Source: a virus. Taken from it: a DNA stretch of 64,000 nucleotides. This document shows, piece after piece, positions 32,590-40,989 of the stretch (positions within the stretch are counted from its first letter, which is position 1; each line of letters begins with the position of its first letter). The DNA lies in IMG/VR virus record IMGVR_UViG_3300025647_000019, positions 1-64,000 of that record, one strand, 5' to 3'. The position numbers and the translations under genes are program-made. The notes beneath the pieces are model-generated. The model saw only the letters and a list, made by a program, of their open reading frames with translations. It was not told where the DNA came from and made no database searches.

Positions 32590-33006
32590 ATGTATAAACT
32601 TGACATAAATAAAGGCGATATAATCCTTCGTGGAAAATATAGAAATAAAAAAGAAGTTGTTAAAACCTTTGGTCACGATGATAAAGGCCAACCAACAATA
32701 AATGGAAAGAGAATTCTCAATTTTAACATTGAGAAATTATTGCCTAAGAAAGAGATTAAAGAGATAATGAAAAAATCAGAATTAAAAGAACTAATTAAAG
32801 AGTGTCTTCTTGAAGAAGAATATTCTAAGCGAACTGTTGAATCATTCGCCGAAGATATTTTCTTTGAAATCTATGAAATTGGAAAATCAAATGGATACCC
32901 AGTTCAAGAACATGGATTTTTAGAAGAAACATATAAAGCATTGGTTAAGTATATCAATAAAAAGCTTAAACAAGGCAAGATAAGTAGAGGTGGATTTGGT
33001 AGATGA
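32590..33006 (+). CDS. Two-part protein: KGD beta module plus internal tag
   Basis: The first 58 residues (DINKGDIILRGKYRNKKEVV and DDKGQPTINGKRILNFNIEKLL) form a small beta module of a type attached to phage proteins. Residue 60 starts MKKSELKELIKECLLEEEYS, the tag, which also has its own SD-like AAAGAG at 32758-32763 and ATG 32767. Either a fusion or two nested products is possible. The last 60 residues are helical with a basic GRGGFGR-like end. It overlaps the next gene by 4 bases. Confidence 0.5.
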   Translation: MYKLDINKGDIILRGKYRNKKEVVKTFGHDDKGQPTINGKRILNFNIEKLLPKKEIKEIMKKSELKELIKECLLEEEYSKRTVESFAEDIFFEIYEIGKSNGYPVQEHGFLEETYKALVKYINKKLKQGKISRGGFGR

Positions 33007-33329
33007 AAAAATCAGAATTGAAAACCCTCATAAAGGAATGTTTTCTTGAACTTCAAGAAGACCGTCTTCTTGAAGAATATGACGATCCTTCATTAGCATA
33101 TTCAAAAAAAGAGCTAAAGAGTATCTTAAAAGATATTGATCAAATTTGGAAGCTAATATCAAGAATGGATAAATCAATAAAGGGAGCATTTAGACCGGGA
33201 CAAGCTGGAACGACATTACAATGGGATAAATTGTATGATACAGTTGGAAGTAAATATTTTGAATCAGTAAGATATGCTCTTGAGGATTTTCAAGAGTCCG
33301 TTAAAAAAGCTTTAAAGGAAATTAAATGA
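33003..33329 (+). CDS. Tagged small protein, putative internal head protein
   Basis: Tag MKKSELKTLIKECFLELQED (I-K-E 10-12, L-Q-E 17-19), followed by RLLEEY, then a helical body (KKELKSILKDIDQIWKLIS; FRPGQAGTTLQWDKLYD). Basic overall at the C-terminus, as in many DNA-packaged internal proteins. It overlaps both flanking genes by 4 bases. Confidence 0.55.
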   Translation: MKKSELKTLIKECFLELQEDRLLEEYDDPSLAYSKKELKSILKDIDQIWKLISRMDKSIKGAFRPGQAGTTLQWDKLYDTVGSKYFESVRYALEDFQESVKKALKEIK

Positions 33330-34051
33330 AAAGATTTCCTCCAGGATATCAAGCGTCAACACTTGAAGAACCCGAATGGTTTAAAGATCCGAATCCATTA
33401 CAAACTCAACAAACTTTTTTTCCGATAGCAATAGGATTGGAAGATATTGATCAAGGGGTTATGGATTGGTTTGTGGAAAAAGAAATAAAAATAGATGGAA
33501 AAAATGTTCCTGTATTTTTCTTAACTCCTGAAAAATGGGCTGAATTTAAACACAGTTGGACATATACTGATCAAAATCATAACATTAAATTTCCATATAT
33601 AACTGTGAGAAGAACTCAAGCTCCTAGATTATCTCAAAATCCAGTTAAAGGTCGTGTTGTTAATCCTAGAAAATTTACCACTTATAAGATTCCATATTAT
33701 GATAATAATGGAATGACATACAAATTTTATAAAGTTCCTCAACCAATAAAAGTTGAATTGGAATATGAAATTAGAGCTTTAACTCATTACATGACGGATA
33801 TTAATCAGATAAATGAAGCATTTTTACGGCATTTCGCGAGTCTACATTCATATTTAAATATACAACAGCACTATATGCCAATGAAGATCGAGAATGTCAG
33901 TGATGAATCTGATTATACTACGGATCTTAGTGAGGAGAGGATTATCCATACCCTCTATACTATTACTGTGCAAGGGTACCTTATCGATAAAGAAGAGTTT
34001 GAAGAAAAAATTGGGCTTAAAAGTACTACTGTTAGTATAACAGAAGCCTAA
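33326..34051 (+). CDS. gp15: Tail completion/sheath stabiliser, gp15-like
   Basis: 241 residues, compared with 272 for T4 gp15. The pattern PQPIKVELEYEIRALTHYMTD with HFASLHSYLNIQQHY recalls gp15 (YELSIFTRYEDDMFQIVE). It sits directly upstream of the sheath gene, as gp15 does in several T4-like genomes. gp15 forms the tail terminator ring joining sheath and neck. Assignment is by pattern and synteny. Confidence 0.6.
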   Translation: MKRFPPGYQASTLEEPEWFKDPNPLQTQQTFFPIAIGLEDIDQGVMDWFVEKEIKIDGKNVPVFFLTPEKWAEFKHSWTYTDQNHNIKFPYITVRRTQAPRLSQNPVKGRVVNPRKFTTYKIPYYDNNGMTYKFYKVPQPIKVELEYEIRALTHYMTDINQINEAFLRHFASLHSYLNIQQHYMPMKIENVSDESDYTTDLSEERIIHTLYTITVQGYLIDKEEFEEKIGLKSTTVSITEA

Positions 34052-34078
34052 CATAAGAATTATGAAAGAGAGAAAATA

Positions 34079-36298
34079 ATGGCAGAAATATTTGTTTCTC
34101 CGGGCGTATATGTTCGCGAGAGAGATTTTTCCTACTATGTATCAAGTGTAAATGAATCTTCATTAGCATTAGTAGGAGAAACAAAAAAGGGTCCAGCATT
34201 TTTACCTACAATGATTTCTAATATTTCAGAATTTAAAGAAATCTTTGGTAACTTAGATCCAAATAAAATTCTAGGCTACTCAGCTAAGAATTATTTTAAG
34301 TATGCAAATCGAGCATATGTAACTAGAGTCTTAGGAAGCGATTCTTTAAGAGGGACAAATAACATTCTTGCTATTGTTTCTTCTGGGGCTTCTCCAGTTG
34401 TATTAGCAACATTCCTTTGCTCTGGGGCTCTTCAAGTTAACATTACAGGATCAAGTACATCTTTAGATGCTGATTCAACTTTCTATATGAATATAGGGGG
34501 GGTTTATAGTGGTAATGTAAGCTTATCAGATGCTAATTCCCCAGTATATGTAGAAACTTTATTCCCAAGAACGAATACTGTAAATGCTACAACTATTGCT
34601 TTACAACATGTATTCCCAATTCAAACTGACGGTCTTCTTGTAGCAACTGGAACTTCAAGTTGTGTTACTGGAACTACTTTAACTGATGGGCCATTTGATG
34701 TAGAAGGATATCTTGCAGCTTCAACTCCGATGATTGTTGGTAATACAGTTGATGCAACAAATGCTGGAACTAGTTTGTTCACAGTAACCACTATCAGTCA
34801 TGGACAAGAAGCTAATAAAGACGTAAAAATCACTATTGAAGATATTGATACTGGAAATACGACATTCAGTCTTGGCGTTCGTCAATTTAGTGATACAAAT
34901 GAAGCTCCGATCTATCTTGAAAAGTTTACTCAACTTTCAATGGATCCAACAAATACAAACTATATTGCAAGAGCAATTGGTGATAGTAGAGATGGATCTG
35001 GGGATTATGCTCAAGTTTCAAAATACATATATGTTACTGTTGAAGCTGGAGCCCCAGCAACGGCTCTTCCATATGGATTCAATGGAGTTTCTGCACCTTG
35101 GAGTGGACAAACTGGATTCCCACAATGGCCAATGGACAAAACTTATGTAACAACTACTTCACTTAAGAAACAGATTTTAGGATTAAATTTTGATGCTATT
35201 GATCCAGATCATATTATGGGTGGTTGGTCAAGTTCATGGAATATTGGAGCATCTTCAGATAAAACTCTGACAGGATTCCACTTGAATACTAGTTCAAATG
35301 CTACTTTATATCAAGTTCCAACTGTGGATTATATTCCATCAGGTAAAACTTATATGAAGTTTGGTGTACCTCTATTGGGAGGAAATGATGGTTGGGTACA
35401 AAGTGCTCAAACAAGATATACTTTATCTGGAACACCAACTGATTCTCTTGTTGCTTCATATCAAACTGCATTTGATCTTATTTCAAGTACAGAAGATTAT
35501 GATATCAACTTACTAGCAGTACCTGGTGTTGCTTTTGATAATACTATTGGTCAGAATGCTATTGCTCTTGCAGAATTAAGAGCTGATACTTTCTATGTTG
35601 GAGATTTCCCAAGTAACTATACCACAGTTGCTGGAGCAGCTAATGTTCCTTCAAATTCTAGTATTGATACAAACTATGCTGCAACATATTGGCCATATGT
35701 CAAGATTTATGATTCTGATAACATGCAAGACGTAATGATTCCTCCAACCCCACAAGTGTTGGAAGCCATTGCTTATACCGATCAAGTTTCTTACCCATGG
35801 TTTGCTCCAGCAGGAATGAACCGTGGATTATTAACTGATGTTATCAAGACTCAATATAAATTAACTCAAGACGATCGGGATGATCTTTATACTAATAAGA
35901 TCAATCCAATTGCTACTTTACCTGGACAAGGTTATGCTGTTTGGGGTCAAAAGACTCTTCAAACTAGAACAACAGCCTTGGACAGAATCAATGTAAGAAG
36001 AATGCTTCTTTATATTGAAAAAGTAATTGCTGGAGCAAGTCGTTATCTTGTATTCGAACAAAATGATTCTAAAACTTGGGATCGTTTCAAGAATATGGTT
36101 CAACCAGTTCTCGATCGAGTTAAGATCAAACAAGGACTATATGACTTCCGTGTAAAAATGGATGAAACAACCAATACTCCAGATATGATCGATCGTGGTC
36201 AAATGGTTGGAGAAATTTATATTAAACCAACAAAATCAGCAGAAGCAATTCTGATTAACTTCAACATTATGCCAACTGGTGCAGTGTTTGAGGAATAA
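34079..36298 (+). CDS. gp18: Tail sheath protein
   Basis: 739 residues, near T4 gp18 size. N-terminal VSPGVYVRERDFSYYV and SSLALVGETKKGPAF are typical of phage sheaths. The C-terminal quarter holds MNRGLLTDVI, NKINPIATLPGQGYAVWGQKT, RINVRRMLLYIEKVI and FRVKMDETTN, the conserved core that interlocks rings. The large insert (residues about 90-280) is variable. It contracts to drive the tube through the envelope. Confidence 0.95.
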   Translation: MAEIFVSPGVYVRERDFSYYVSSVNESSLALVGETKKGPAFLPTMISNISEFKEIFGNLDPNKILGYSAKNYFKYANRAYVTRVLGSDSLRGTNNILAIVSSGASPVVLATFLCSGALQVNITGSSTSLDADSTFYMNIGGVYSGNVSLSDANSPVYVETLFPRTNTVNATTIALQHVFPIQTDGLLVATGTSSCVTGTTLTDGPFDVEGYLAASTPMIVGNTVDATNAGTSLFTVTTISHGQEANKDVKITIEDIDTGNTTFSLGVRQFSDTNEAPIYLEKFTQLSMDPTNTNYIARAIGDSRDGSGDYAQVSKYIYVTVEAGAPATALPYGFNGVSAPWSGQTGFPQWPMDKTYVTTTSLKKQILGLNFDAIDPDHIMGGWSSSWNIGASSDKTLTGFHLNTSSNATLYQVPTVDYIPSGKTYMKFGVPLLGGNDGWVQSAQTRYTLSGTPTDSLVASYQTAFDLISSTEDYDINLLAVPGVAFDNTIGQNAIALAELRADTFYVGDFPSNYTTVAGAANVPSNSSIDTNYAATYWPYVKIYDSDNMQDVMIPPTPQVLEAIAYTDQVSYPWFAPAGMNRGLLTDVIKTQYKLTQDDRDDLYTNKINPIATLPGQGYAVWGQKTLQTRTTALDRINVRRMLLYIEKVIAGASRYLVFEQNDSKTWDRFKNMVQPVLDRVKIKQGLYDFRVKMDETTNTPDMIDRGQMVGEIYIKPTKSAEAILINFNIMPTGAVFEE

Positions 36299-36309
36299 TT
36301 TAACATAAT

Positions 36310-36336
36310 GGGGAGTTTTCGGACTCCCCTATATTT
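36310..36336 (+). terminator. Hairpin terminator after gp18
   Basis: 7-bp stem GGGGAGT / ACTCCCC with hexaloop TTTCGG and a short T-rich tail (TATATTT). Moderate strength. Confidence 0.7.
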
Positions 36337-36346
36337 AGGAGAATAA

Positions 36347-36649
36347 ATGAAAAAGTCTGAATTAAAAGAAATTATTAAAGAATGCATTCTTGAAGAAGCT
36401 AAAGAAGAAGATGATGCTCAATTTGACTATGGATATTTGGCTGATGTTTTTTCGAATATATGTTCATATGGAATTGATAAATTCGGAAATAGAGAATTAA
36501 AAAGCGAATACGATGCCCGTTTTAAAGTGAAGAGTATTGACAGTGTAGGGGGATCTGGGGCTGGCTCAAAGTCTGCACTTAATGTAAAAGTATCTACCCC
36601 AAGGGGAGATAAAGTAATTAAGATAGAAATAAAAGCACCAAGAAAATAA
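36347..36649 (+). CDS. Tagged small protein, putative internal head protein
   Basis: Tag MKKSELKEIIKECILEEAKE with I-K-E and I-L-E / L-E-E. The 80-residue body has a basic beta-rich end (ALNVKVSTPRGDKVIKIEIK) and a central FGNRELKSEYDARFKVK stretch. RBS AGGAGAATAA. It lies alone between the gp18 terminator and the gp26-like gene. Family unrecognised. Confidence 0.55.
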   Translation: MKKSELKEIIKECILEEAKEEDDAQFDYGYLADVFSNICSYGIDKFGNRELKSEYDARFKVKSIDSVGGSGAGSKSALNVKVSTPRGDKVIKIEIKAPRK

Positions 36650-36670
36650 AACAAATAAGGAGTTATTTAA

Positions 36671-37474
36671 ATGAGCGATTTACATGATCCTGGCAAAATG
36701 AAGCCAGCAGGTTCTTCGGTAGATTTAGAAATGGCTTTTGATGTGATAAGTTTACCTTCAAAAGGATTAGTTTATTCACCAGAATCCAAATTATATAAAA
36801 AAGAAACACTTGAAATAAATTATCTGACAGCAATTCACGAGGATATTTTAACTTCTCCAAATTTAATTCAAACGGGGTTAATGATTCCAGTTTTATTAAA
36901 ATCCGTTATTCGAGACAAACAGATTGATGTAGATGAATTATGTTTGGGAGATCGAAATACAATTCTTATTTGGTTAAGATCTACAGGATATGGTTCTGAA
37001 TATCCGGTTAGATTAAATTGTGTGGATTGTGGAGCAAATTATACTTATGAATTTGATTTATCTAAACTGGATATAAAAGAATTAGAAGCTAAGCCTGATG
37101 ATAATGGTTTATTCGAATTTACTTTACCAGTTAGTAAGAAATTAATTAAATTTAGATTTCTAAATAGTAAGGATGAAAAAGAAATTAATGATATAGTATC
37201 TTCTAAGAAGAAAAAGCTTGGAAATAAAATTAATAATAGTCTTTCATTAAAGATGTTCAGAATAATTCAAGAAGTTGAAGGAAATGAAGATCGAGGATAT
37301 ATTAGATCTTTTACTGAAAGTATGCCTGTAAAAGACGCCAAAGAATTCCGAAAATATTTGCAGGAAATAGAGCCTGGAGTTGTTATGAAACAAGAAGCTA
37401 AATGCTCTGAATGTGGATCTATCCACGAGGAGGTTGTGCCTATTCAGGCGAGCTTTTTTTGGCCTGACAGCTGA
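36671..37474 (+). CDS. gp26: Baseplate hub protein, gp26-like
   Basis: 267 residues with a T4-baseplate-type core: IHEDILTSPNLIQTG, DVDELCLGDRNTILIWLR and two CxxC pairs, CVDCG (about 117-121) and CSECG (about 249-253), likely a zinc site. Ends VPIQASFFWPDS. It resembles the gp26/hub family that T4-like phages use in baseplate assembly. The end lies at a T7 run, and the reading frame downstream continues with a homologous-looking domain (see 37413-37649). Confidence 0.65.
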   Translation: MSDLHDPGKMKPAGSSVDLEMAFDVISLPSKGLVYSPESKLYKKETLEINYLTAIHEDILTSPNLIQTGLMIPVLLKSVIRDKQIDVDELCLGDRNTILIWLRSTGYGSEYPVRLNCVDCGANYTYEFDLSKLDIKELEAKPDDNGLFEFTLPVSKKLIKFRFLNSKDEKEINDIVSSKKKKLGNKINNSLSLKMFRIIQEVEGNEDRGYIRSFTESMPVKDAKEFRKYLQEIEPGVVMKQEAKCSECGSIHEEVVPIQASFFWPDS

Positions 37475-37649
37475 GCATAAACAATATTTCTATGAGGAAT
37501 TATTTAGTTTAGCATATTATGGGAAAATAAGTATTTCAGAAGCTCAGAGAATGCCTATTTATACAAGACAATGGTTTATTCAAAGAGTAAAAAAAGAACT
37601 AAAAGAACTAAAGAAAAAACAAGATCAAGCTTTAAAGGGTAAAAAATGA
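37413..37649 (+). CDS. Downstream tail-assembly ORF, possibly frameshift-fused to gp26-like
   Basis: 78 codons from GTG 37413, in the +1 frame and overlapping the gp26-like gene by 62 bases. The convincing part starts FFGLTAEHKQYFYEELFSLA and continues with MPIYTRQWF and a basic helix. AGGAGG at 37428-37433 is not followed by a start codon at useful spacing in this frame, which favours translation by frameshift at the T run 37454-37460 rather than independent initiation. Small hub or tail chaperone-type role inferred from position. Confidence 0.5.
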   Translation: MDLSTRRLCLFRRAFFGLTAEHKQYFYEELFSLAYYGKISISEAQRMPIYTRQWFIQRVKKELKELKKKQDQALKGKK

Positions 37650-37972
37650 AAAAATCAGAATTGAAAGAGCTTATTAAAGAGTGTATTTCAGAATTAAATG
37701 AAGGTAAAAAATATATTGAACCTGAGGATCTTTCGGAATTTGTTCGTGAAAAAAATATATTTAAAAAAATATATGGAAAGGATTTTCAATGGTCCGATAA
37801 AATTGAAAGAGATGGAATAGGAAAATCTCAAGAAAAGAAAATGGAAAAATGGATTATGAATAAAACGGATCTACCTGAAAATCCCAAAAGATATGACCCC
37901 GATAATTGGGAAGATTATTTTATGCAATTTTGGGAAGATTTTTATTATCGTCAAAACCCCGACTATCTATAG
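37646..37972 (+). CDS. Tagged small protein, putative internal head protein
   Basis: Tag MKKSELKELIKECISELNEG (I-K-E 10-12, L-N-E 17-19), then a charged body with W/K-rich ends (IEPEDLSEFVREKN; DPDNWEDYFMQFWEDFYY). The ATG overlaps the previous stop by 4 bases. Aromatic-rich C-terminus of unknown fold. Confidence 0.55.
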   Translation: MKKSELKELIKECISELNEGKKYIEPEDLSEFVREKNIFKKIYGKDFQWSDKIERDGIGKSQEKKMEKWIMNKTDLPENPKRYDPDNWEDYFMQFWEDFYYRQNPDYL

Positions 37973-37984
37973 AAAGGAAAAATA

Positions 37985-38203
37985 ATGGGAATTTACAAAT
38001 CAGGATTAAGCGTATGGCAAAGAAATAGAGCTAAACTTCCAGCGGATCATGCGGGAGATAAAGAAGTAATTGGGGGAGAAACTCCCGGTAAATACTTAGG
38101 GGAAAAAGAGACCCCTCCTGCTCCTGAACCTGCACCAAAAGCTGTCGTAGAGGAAAAAAAAGAACCAGTAGCTAAGAAAACTACTCCTAAGACCAAAAAA
38201 TAA
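37985..38203 (+). CDS. Low-complexity Lys/Pro-rich protein (72 aa)
   Basis: RBS AAAGGAAAA precedes the ATG. The first 40 residues (MGIYKSGLSVWQRNRAKLP) look structured; residues 43-72 are P/K/E repeats (TPPAPEPAPKAVVEEKKEPV) ending TPKTKK. It could be a virion linker or a tail-hub adjunct; no family recognised. It is followed by two hairpins that separate it from the minus-strand gp19. Confidence 0.5.
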   Translation: MGIYKSGLSVWQRNRAKLPADHAGDKEVIGGETPGKYLGEKETPPAPEPAPKAVVEEKKEPVAKKTTPKTKK

Positions 38204-38228
38204 TTAAGGGCTTATACTTTACCCTTAA
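38204..38228. terminator. Hairpin, first of convergent pair
   Basis: TTAAGGG / CCCTTAA, 7-bp stem, 11-nt loop, followed by an A/T-rich stretch. Located after the plus-strand gene end. Confidence 0.5.
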
Positions 38229-38234
38229 TAAAAA

Positions 38235-38267
38235 AAAGAGCTCTTATAATTCAAATAAGAGCTCTTT
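38235..38267. terminator. Bidirectional terminator between convergent genes
   Basis: AAAGAGCTCTTAT / ATAAGAGCTCTTT, a 13-bp stem with loop AATTCAA. It is flanked by A and T runs, so it can act on transcripts from either strand. Confidence 0.75.
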
Positions 38268-38285
38268 AATGTTGTTTGTTTTTAA

Positions 38286-38774
38286 TTAATAAGCTAGGAT
38301 TGCTCTATCATATCTTATAGATACACTAATATCAGTTAAATCATCAGATCCATGATCTAGATCCCCAAAATCTACAGAAGTGATCATTGCTCCATAGATG
38401 ACCCATTTTTCAACTTCTTCACCAGCTGGATCTAAGATTTTCAGAGAAAGATTCTTTTTATAATTGGTAGCATATCCCATTTTACCAGTTGAATATTCAA
38501 CGTGTTGTCTAACCCATTCCATTACCTTTTGGGAAGTAGAAGGACCAATGACATCAATAAATTTAATGTCCATTGATTCCCACTGTGTTTTACCAGCAAC
38601 CCAAGATGTAGTATTCATATAATCAATTTGTTTTTCTGCAATAGTTAATTTTGGTCTTGCAGCAACTTGAACCATCCATTCTGCAAAATCTAAGTCAGCA
38701 GGGAATTCAAGTATAAATCTATTTTTTCTTTTAGGTTCCAGGTCAACTGGAATTGGTCTCAACATTTCAGCCAT
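38286..38774 (-). CDS. gp19: Tail tube protein
   Basis: 162 residues, matching T4-like gp19 size (163). The N-terminal half has RKNRFILEFPADL and KQIDYMNTTSWVAGKTQWES; the C-terminal half has GYATNYKKNLSLKILDP and FGDLDHGSDDLTDISVSIRYDRAI, typical tube strands. RBS AAAGGAGAA precedes the ATG on this strand. It is the only convincing minus-strand gene in the window; most T4-like phages encode gp19 in line with gp18. Confidence 0.93.
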   Translation of the reverse strand: MAEMLRPIPVDLEPKRKNRFILEFPADLDFAEWMVQVAARPKLTIAEKQIDYMNTTSWVAGKTQWESMDIKFIDVIGPSTSQKVMEWVRQHVEYSTGKMGYATNYKKNLSLKILDPAGEEVEKWVIYGAMITSVDFGDLDHGSDDLTDISVSIRYDRAILAY

Positions 38775-38831
38775 TATAGTTCTCCTTTATTCAATCTTAT
38801 ACCTCTTAGGGTATTTTTATTTCTTATCAAT

Positions 38832-38839
38832 TATAAATA
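38832..38839 (+). promoter_or_regulatory. T4-type late promoter (TATAAATA)
   Basis: Exact TATAAATA, 66 bases before the RBS-supported start of the tape-measure gene and in the divergent region between gp19 and that gene. The transcript would begin near 38847, which argues against the ATG at 38839 as the gene start. Confidence 0.6.
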
Positions 38840-38904
38840 TGCACAACAATTTTTTGTTCTTGAAGTTACAAGATATTTATTCATATCTAACAAAAGGATT
38901 AAAT

Positions 38905-40989
38905 ATGGCTGATAATAATATTATGAGCAATCAAGAGAATTTTTTAAAGGGATTTTCTAGTTCCGTAACTAAAATGAGTGGAGCTATAGCTTCTTTTGTA
39001 GCAGGAGTTGATGCTTTTAATAGTGGAAATTTTGAATTTGTTAGTATGTTAGAAAAATGGGGAAAAACTTTTTCATTTACTAATATAATTTTAACTCTTG
39101 AAAAAATGACCCGAGAATATAATGATGCTCGTCTTGAATTAGCTAAAACTTTTGGTGTTTATGGTGAACGAAGAACTGGATTGATGAGCATCCTTCAAGA
39201 TGAACGACAAGAATTTATAAGATATGGAATAGGATTAAATGAATCTTTAGAAACAACTCTAGCTTTATCAGATAAATTTGGCTCTATTGATTTTGTTACT
39301 TCACAGCAAGGTTTAATTTCAACAACAGCTTTAATATCCAAATCATTTAATGTTTCTGCTGAAGCTGCTGCAGAATTAACTTCCCAATTTGCCTTATTTG
39401 CCGGTAGAGATGCTTTAGAAATCAAAGATACTATGGAATATATGGCAACAATGGCTGATGCAGCTGGAGTTTCTACTTCTGCTGTATTTGAAAATATGAA
39501 AAGTGCTGCTAATGTCATGTATCTTTTCAATCTTCAAGGGGCTAATGCAGATAAAAAAATGGCAGATCTAGCAGTATTTGCTACTGGAATTGGTTTAGAT
39601 CTTGGTTCTGCAACTACAGCTTTAAAAGCTATGAGGGATCCCATGAATGCTATAAAAGCTTCGGCTGAATTAGCTAGAGTGGGAATTATGACTACGAGTA
39701 CGGAATTAATGTCCATGTCTTTTGGAGGACCAGAAGCTCAACAATCAGGTTTGATAAACCTTCTTTCCCAATTACAAGGATTTGATCCTGCAATCCAAGC
39801 ACAACAATTTGAAGTAATTGCGGATAAATTGGGACAATCTCCGGAACAAATAGCTAAGTCCTTTGAAAGAATGGAAAAAGTTGGATTTAATAAATTAATC
39901 GCTGGTGATGCTGAAGCTCTTAAAGAATTAGAAAACATGGCAGAAGCAAGTATGGGATTTACTGCAAGATTAGATGCTTTAATGAAGAGTTTATTTACAG
40001 CATTAGATCCTATTGCTACAATGGTTTTCCCTGCTTTAGATGCAGTTTTTAAATGGCTAGCAGAACATGTTAAAATTACTAGGGGAATAGCAATAGCAGT
40101 TACAGGTATATTTTTACTTCAAAAAAGTCAAGCAGTTAGAAAAGCCGTTGGAGGAGCATTTTCGGGAGCAGCTCAAACCTTATTATTAAAAGGAATGGAT
40201 CAAAGGGGGGGAACTGGATCTGTTTCGGGATGGTTAGCTGATAGATTTTTTCCTGCTGCTTCTATATCAGCACCTTCAACCCCTTCAGCACCAACTACAC
40301 CGGGCGGTCCGGGTTTTGGGGGTATTACAGGAAAAGACCTTATGCAAGGAGCAGCAGGAGTATTAATAATGGCCGGAGCATTATTTGTTATGGCTAAATC
40401 TTTTCAAGAATTTGAAAAATTAGATAATGGTTGGGAAACATTTGGTTTAGCCGCAGCTTCAATTGCTGCTCTTGGATTAATAACTGCTGGATTAGGTTTA
40501 ATTGCTACTCCATTAATGGCCGGAGGAGCAGCTTTAGCTGCTGCTTCTGTCGGATTTGCCGTTTTTGGATGGGCAATGGGAATTTTTTCTAATGGTATTT
40601 CACCTTTATTGGGATATGGAGAAGATTTAGCTTTAATTGGAAAAGGCCTTATGAGTATATTTGGGGCTATAGCTTTAATGCCTATTGCTACAGTTGGGGG
40701 ACTTATAGGTAGCATTTTCGGCGGAACTTCTACAATGATTCGTCCATTAGAAGAACTTTTACAATTTGCACAAAATGATTTAACACCACTTAAAGAGTTA
40801 GGTGAAGTTCTAACTAAAATTAGTCTAGCAATGGAATCAATTTCAGATTCACAATTATCAGGACTTCAAGCCGATATTAATACTGCCGGTCGAGGTGGGG
40901 GAGTACCATTACAAAATAATATTCGAATTGATTTAGATGGTAGAAAATTATGGGATAGTATGTACGAATCAAAAGCAGGTAAGAAATAA
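38905..40989 (+). CDS. Tail tape measure protein (gp29-like)
   Basis: The start is ATG 38905 with AAAAGGATTAAAT upstream; an in-frame ATG at 38839 overlaps the late promoter. 694 residues: a helical N-terminal half (TLEKMTREYNDARLELAKTF; ALKAMRDPMNAIKASAELAR), a membrane-like hydrophobic region (about 430-590, for example GAAGVLIMAGALFVMAKSF and GLGLIATPLMAGG) and a helical C-terminus ending in a basic tail (DSMYESKAGKK). The helical plus hydrophobic layout is that of tail tape measures. It is adjacent to gp19 and baseplate genes. Confidence 0.7.
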   Translation: MADNNIMSNQENFLKGFSSSVTKMSGAIASFVAGVDAFNSGNFEFVSMLEKWGKTFSFTNIILTLEKMTREYNDARLELAKTFGVYGERRTGLMSILQDERQEFIRYGIGLNESLETTLALSDKFGSIDFVTSQQGLISTTALISKSFNVSAEAAAELTSQFALFAGRDALEIKDTMEYMATMADAAGVSTSAVFENMKSAANVMYLFNLQGANADKKMADLAVFATGIGLDLGSATTALKAMRDPMNAIKASAELARVGIMTTSTELMSMSFGGPEAQQSGLINLLSQLQGFDPAIQAQQFEVIADKLGQSPEQIAKSFERMEKVGFNKLIAGDAEALKELENMAEASMGFTARLDALMKSLFTALDPIATMVFPALDAVFKWLAEHVKITRGIAIAVTGIFLLQKSQAVRKAVGGAFSGAAQTLLLKGMDQRGGTGSVSGWLADRFFPAASISAPSTPSAPTTPGGPGFGGITGKDLMQGAAGVLIMAGALFVMAKSFQEFEKLDNGWETFGLAAASIAALGLITAGLGLIATPLMAGGAALAAASVGFAVFGWAMGIFSNGISPLLGYGEDLALIGKGLMSIFGAIALMPIATVGGLIGSIFGGTSTMIRPLEELLQFAQNDLTPLKELGEVLTKISLAMESISDSQLSGLQADINTAGRGGGVPLQNNIRIDLDGRKLWDSMYESKAGKK

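Noticed and set aside
32603-32630. TTGACA and TATAAT boxes as a promoter
   Set aside because: The spacing is 13 nt, too short compared with the 17 nt of the nine others, and both lie within a coding gene.
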